Of a DNA stretch of 8,149 nucleotides, positions 6,315 through 8,149 are shown in pieces. Position 1 is the first letter of the stretch. Every line of letters begins with the position of its first letter. A model generated the notes under the pieces. The model had not been told where the DNA came from, ran no database searches, and worked only from the letters and a program-made list of their open reading frames with translations. The stretch comes from an uncultured Coriobacteriaceae bacterium (GTDB taxonomy: Bacteria; Actinomycetota; Coriobacteriia; Coriobacteriales; UMGS124): positions 1 through 8,149 of the forward strand of contig CACZRK010000001.1 in the NCBI GenBank assembly GCA_902783515.1. Direction: 5' to 3'. The position numbers were made by a program, and so were the translations under genes.

Positions 6315-6851
6315 CTAGTTGATGGACGCCACCTGGTCGATCGTCAGGTCGACCGGCGTCTCGCGGCCGAAGATCGTGACCGTGACGCGGATCTTGCCCG
6401 TCTCCGGGTTCACCTCGGCAACCGTACCATCAAAGTCGGCGAGCGGGCCCGACGTGACCTTCACGGCCTGGCCGACCTCAATATCGACAGACGTGCGCTT
6501 CGGCTTCTCGCCCGGCTCGGCGCGGTGCATGATGCGGTCGTACTCCGCGCGGCTCAGCGGGATCGGCTTGTTGTCCACGCCGACGAACCCCGTGACACCG
6601 GGGGTGTTGCGCACGACCGACCACGTGTGGTCGTCCATGTCCATGCGCACGAGCACGTAGCCCGGGAAGACCTTGCTCTCCTTGGTGACGCGCTGGCCAC
6701 CCTCCTTGACCTCGGTCAGCTCCTCGGTCGGGATCTGGATGTCAACGACGCGGTCGGCGACGCCCATCGTCTCGATGCGATGCTCGAGGTCAGTCTTGAC
6801 CTTGTTCTCATACCCCGAGTAGGTGTGCACGACGTACCAACGCTTAGCCAT
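6315..6851 (-). CDS. nusG: Transcription factor NusG
   Basis: NusG binds RNA polymerase across the cleft, affects pausing and Rho-dependent termination, and links polymerase to the leading ribosome. The 178 residues match the compact bacterial form. The NGN domain (about 1-112) has WYVVHTYSGYENKV, SKVFPGYVLVRM and NTPGVTGFVG. The KOW domain (about 125-178) has VGQAVKVTSGPLADFDGTV and ends DLTIDQVASIN. Only a weak GAGGGG lies upstream of the ATG, and just four bases separate the start from the secE stop, so translational coupling with secE is likely. Its position between secE and rplK is the common bacterial order. No insertions are seen. Confidence 0.97.
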   Translation of the reverse strand: MAKRWYVVHTYSGYENKVKTDLEHRIETMGVADRVVDIQIPTEELTEVKEGGQRVTKESKVFPGYVLVRMDMDDHTWSVVRNTPGVTGFVGVDNKPIPLSRAEYDRIMHRAEPGEKPKRTSVDIEVGQAVKVTSGPLADFDGTVAEVNPETGKIRVTVTIFGRETPVDLTIDQVASIN

Positions 6852-6855
6852 AGTC

Positions 6856-7209
6856 CTAACCCCTCAATCCGGAGAATGCAACGAGCAGCGGCACGATGAT
6901 CGTGTCAGCGAGGTAGATGAGCACGCCGAAGAAGATCAGCATGGCGACGACGGCGACCGAGTACTTGCCCATCTCGTCGCGTGACGGCCAGACGACGCGC
7001 TTCGTCTCCTGGCGCACGCCCGCAAGGTACTCCTTGAGGCGCGCGACCACCCCGGGCTTGCCAGAGCCGCCCTTGCCCTTCTCCGCCTTGTGAGCCTTGG
7101 CCTTCTCAGGCGCGGGCTTCACGCTCTTGGCAGAGGCGTTCTTGGGGGCCTTCTCCGGCTTGGTCGAGGCAGAAGCCGCGGCCGCGCTCTTCGTCTTAGC
7201 TGATGCCAT
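6856..7209 (-). CDS. secE: SecE subunit of the Sec translocase
   Basis: SecE clamps SecY in the membrane protein-export channel. The 117 residues comprise a low-complexity N-terminal region rich in Lys, Ala, Ser and Pro (1-53), an amphipathic helix (VVARLKEYLAGVRQETKRV, about 54-72), the conserved VVWPS (72-76), and one membrane segment (about 83-111). The single-segment core is the standard short SecE; the cytoplasmic extension makes it longer than the roughly 60-residue minimal form. The start at 7209 has AAAGGA upstream. A reading from 7275 would begin next to the T-run of a terminator and encodes a non-SecE stretch, so it is rejected. It lies four bases from nusG, and a terminator precedes it without an obvious promoter between. 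Confidence 0.93.
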   Translation of the reverse strand: MASAKTKSAAAASASTKPEKAPKNASAKSVKPAPEKAKAHKAEKGKGGSGKPGVVARLKEYLAGVRQETKRVVWPSRDEMGKYSVAVVAMLIFFGVLIYLADTIIVPLLVAFSGLRG

Positions 7210-7261
7210 GCCGACAGTCCTTTGCACCGAGTGGAACGTAGACGTACAAAACCCTGACAAT

Positions 7262-7296
7262 AAAAAGACCCGCACTCTCTTCCGAGAAAGCGGGTC
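7262..7296 (-). terminator. Intrinsic terminator after tRNA-Trp
   Basis: GACCCGC pairs with GCGGGTC; after a T-T mismatch TTCTC pairs with GAGAG around the loop GGAA. TTTTT follows at 7262-7266. It starts 11 bases after the tRNA CCA end and closes the rpmG-tRNA unit before secE. Confidence 0.88.
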
Positions 7297-7306
7297 GAGT
7301 AAAGTC

Positions 7307-7383
7307 TGGCAGGCCAGGAGGGACTCGAACCCCCAACAAACGGTTTTGGAGACCGCCGCTCTACCAATTGGAGCTACTGGCCT
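7307..7383 (-). tRNA. trnW: tRNA-Trp (anticodon CCA), 3' CCA encoded
   Basis: The full cloverleaf can be drawn. The acceptor stem is AGGCCAG with CTGGCCT (7 bp). The D stem is GCTC with GAGC, and the anticodon stem is GCGGT with ACCGT around the loop CTCCAAA, giving anticodon CCA. The T arm is GGGGG, TTCGAGT, CCCTC. The discriminator base is G, as expected for bacterial tRNA-Trp, and CCA is encoded at 7307-7309. It starts 18 bases after the rpmG stop, so the two are probably on one transcript and separated by RNase P. Confidence 0.98.
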
Positions 7384-7401
7384 AATTCAAGCACCCGCAG
7401 G

Positions 7402-7551
7402 TTAGCGAGTCTCCTTGTGGAGCGTGTGATGGCGGCACCACGGGCAGTACTTGTTGAACTCAAGCCTGTCCGGCGTGGTCTGCTTGTTCTTCGTAGTAGT
7501 ATAGTTACGGCGCTTGCACTCAGAGCACGCCAGGGTGACCATAGTCCGCAT
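7402..7551 (-). CDS. rpmG: Ribosomal protein L33 (bL33), zinc-binding type
   Basis: L33 is a small large-subunit protein near the E site. The 49 residues match the family. Cys 9 and 12 (CSEC) and Cys 36 and 39 (CPWC) form the zinc ribbon, so this is the C+ form; some genomes also carry a zinc-free copy used under zinc shortage. The start at 7551 is chosen because GGAGG lies 5 bases upstream; the ATG at 7542 would be 14 bases away. A reading from 7590 extends into the leader and is not supported. It follows a clear promoter and precedes tRNA-Trp. Confidence 0.96.
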   Translation of the reverse strand: MRTMVTLACSECKRRNYTTTKNKQTTPDRLEFNKYCPWCRHHTLHKETR

Positions 7552-7556
7552 GAAAA

Positions 7557-7561
7557 CCTCC
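7557..7561 (-). promoter_or_regulatory. Ribosome binding site of rpmG
   Basis: GGAGG with 5 bases to ATG 7551 decides between the two nearby in-frame ATG codons (7551 and 7542). Confidence 0.8.
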
Positions 7562-7598
7562 GTAAGTAACTCCCACACCTGCGTGGGCACGGGCTAGT

Positions 7599-7627
7599 AC
7601 TTTACCATCCAGCGCTCATGCCGTCAA
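7599..7627 (-). promoter_or_regulatory. σ70-type promoter of rpmG-tRNA-Trp
   Basis: TTGACG (7622-7627), a 17-base spacer and TAAAGT (7599-7604) make a good housekeeping promoter. Transcription would start near 7592, giving a leader of about 40 bases. The leader holds CCCAC and GTGGG, which can form a 5-bp hairpin. Confidence 0.75.
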
Positions 7628-7797
7628 CAAGCTCAGGCCGTCAGCGGACCACGCACAGAATCGCCACCAAGGTGGCCGTCCTGTGACGCGCGTGCGCCCG
7701 CGTCGTCAACATCCCTCGTCCACCAGGGCGCCGCGGAGGACGGCGAGCTGGTCAGACAACCGCCGCCGCTCGTCACCGCCCGACTTCGCTCGGAGAC
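7628..7797. other. Non-coding spacer between tuf terminator and rpmG promoter
   Basis: No gene is supported here. It holds two small inverted repeats: GCCACC/GGTGGC at 7663-7676 with a 2-base spacer, and GACGCG/CGCGTC at 7685-7704 with an 8-base loop. A 22-codon ATG frame on the plus strand (7619-7687) has no ribosome binding site. The stretch could hold upstream promoter or operator sequence for rpmG, but nothing proves it. Confidence 0.5.
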
Positions 7798-7833
7798 AAA
7801 AAAGGACCCATCGTCCGCAGACGATGGGTCCTT
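7798..7833 (-). terminator. Intrinsic terminator of tuf
   Basis: A perfect 14-bp stem, AAGGACCCATCGTC with its exact complement, closes on a 4-base loop (TGCG) and is followed by six T (7798-7803), the first two in the stem. It lies 20 bases after the tuf stop and is the clearest terminator in the window. Confidence 0.95.
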
Positions 7834-7853
7834 CAGCTCACTCAGTCAGAAGA

Positions 7854-8149
7854 CTAGGCGAGGATCTTGGAGACGCGGCCCGAGCCAACGGTGTGGCCAC
7901 CCTCGCGAATAGCGAAGCGAAGGCCCTCCTCCATGGCGATCGGGTGGATGAGCTCGCCGGTGATCGTCACGTGGTCGCCGGGCATGACCATCTCGACGCC
8001 CTCGGGCAGCTCAACAGTGCCAGTCACGTCCGTGGTGCGGAAGTAGAACTGCGGACGGTAGCCAGTGAAGAACGGCGTGTGACGGCCACCCTCCTCCTTG
8101 GTGAGGACGTAAATCTCGCCGGTGAACTTGTTGTGCGGGGTAACCGAAC
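7854..8149 (-). CDS. tuf: Elongation factor Tu, C-terminal 98 residues (5' end outside window)
   Basis: EF-Tu carries aminoacyl-tRNA to the ribosomal A site as a GTP complex. Only the last part of domain 2/3 is visible: HTPFFTGYRPQFYFRTTDVTG, ELPEGVEMVMPGD, ELIHPIAMEEGLRFAIREGG and the end VSKILA. These match the family throughout. The Arg-Thr of FRTTDVTG and the Ala of RFAIREGG, sites where changes give resistance to EF-Tu-binding antibiotics in E. coli, are unchanged. The stop is TAG at 7854-7856, followed by a strong terminator. The upstream context, usually fusA, is outside the window. Confidence 0.98.
   Translation of the reverse strand, partial: SVTPHNKFTGEIYVLTKEEGGRHTPFFTGYRPQFYFRTTDVTGTVELPEGVEMVMPGDHVTITGELIHPIAMEEGLRFAIREGGHTVGSGRVSKILA

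Noticed and set aside
7210..7275. 22-residue N-terminal extension of SecE
   Set aside because: It would start in the T-run end of the tRNA-Trp terminator, and the AAAGGA before 7209 fits the shorter start.
7619..7687. 22-codon plus-strand frame in the tuf-rpmG gap
   Set aside because: It has no ribosome binding site, overlaps the rpmG -35 box, and is too short to support.
1..8149. Mobile elements, CRISPR arrays, phage or defence genes
   Set aside because: No transposase, integrase, regular repeats or attachment-site duplications are seen; apart from murE the gene order is housekeeping.

Overview
This window is a conserved translation and transcription gene block from a high-GC bacterium. 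Every gene I can support lies on the minus strand, so transcription runs from high to low coordinates. The gene set, the high GC, a β subunit lacking the E. coli lobe insertion SI1, and a Lys-type-like MurE between rplL and rpoB suggest an actinobacterium of the class Coriobacteriia, perhaps an Atopobium/Olsenella relative. That placement rests on recalled family knowledge, not on a search.

In transcription order the window holds: the 3' end of tuf (EF-Tu) with a perfect terminator; a 302-base gap carrying a good σ70-type promoter; rpmG (zinc-type L33) followed 18 bases later by tRNA-Trp(CCA) and a terminator; secE and nusG, four bases apart; rplK and rplA, then a terminator; an L10-type leader containing an attenuator hairpin; rplJ and rplL, then a terminator; a MurE-family Mur ligase; a 229-base gap with a candidate promoter; and the first 590 codons of rpoB, cut by the window edge.

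Most of the genes act together. tRNA-Trp, EF-Tu, L33, L11, L1, L10 and L7/L12 serve the ribosome, with L10, L11 and L12 forming the stalk that recruits EF-Tu. NusG and β belong to the transcription machinery, and SecE belongs to the protein-export channel. The outsider is murE, which makes a peptidoglycan precursor and breaks the usual rplL-rpoB adjacency.

I see no mobile element, CRISPR array or new gene system. The points that merit a second look lie inside the conserved genes and at their joints. RpoB has an enlarged and rewritten fork loop 2 next to a Phe-to-Ser change in the rifampicin-binding region, plus a second, 18-residue expansion. MurE has DEPD where DNPR is usual. Strong terminator-like hairpins sit at nearly every gene-group boundary, and two of the groups after them have no obvious promoter.
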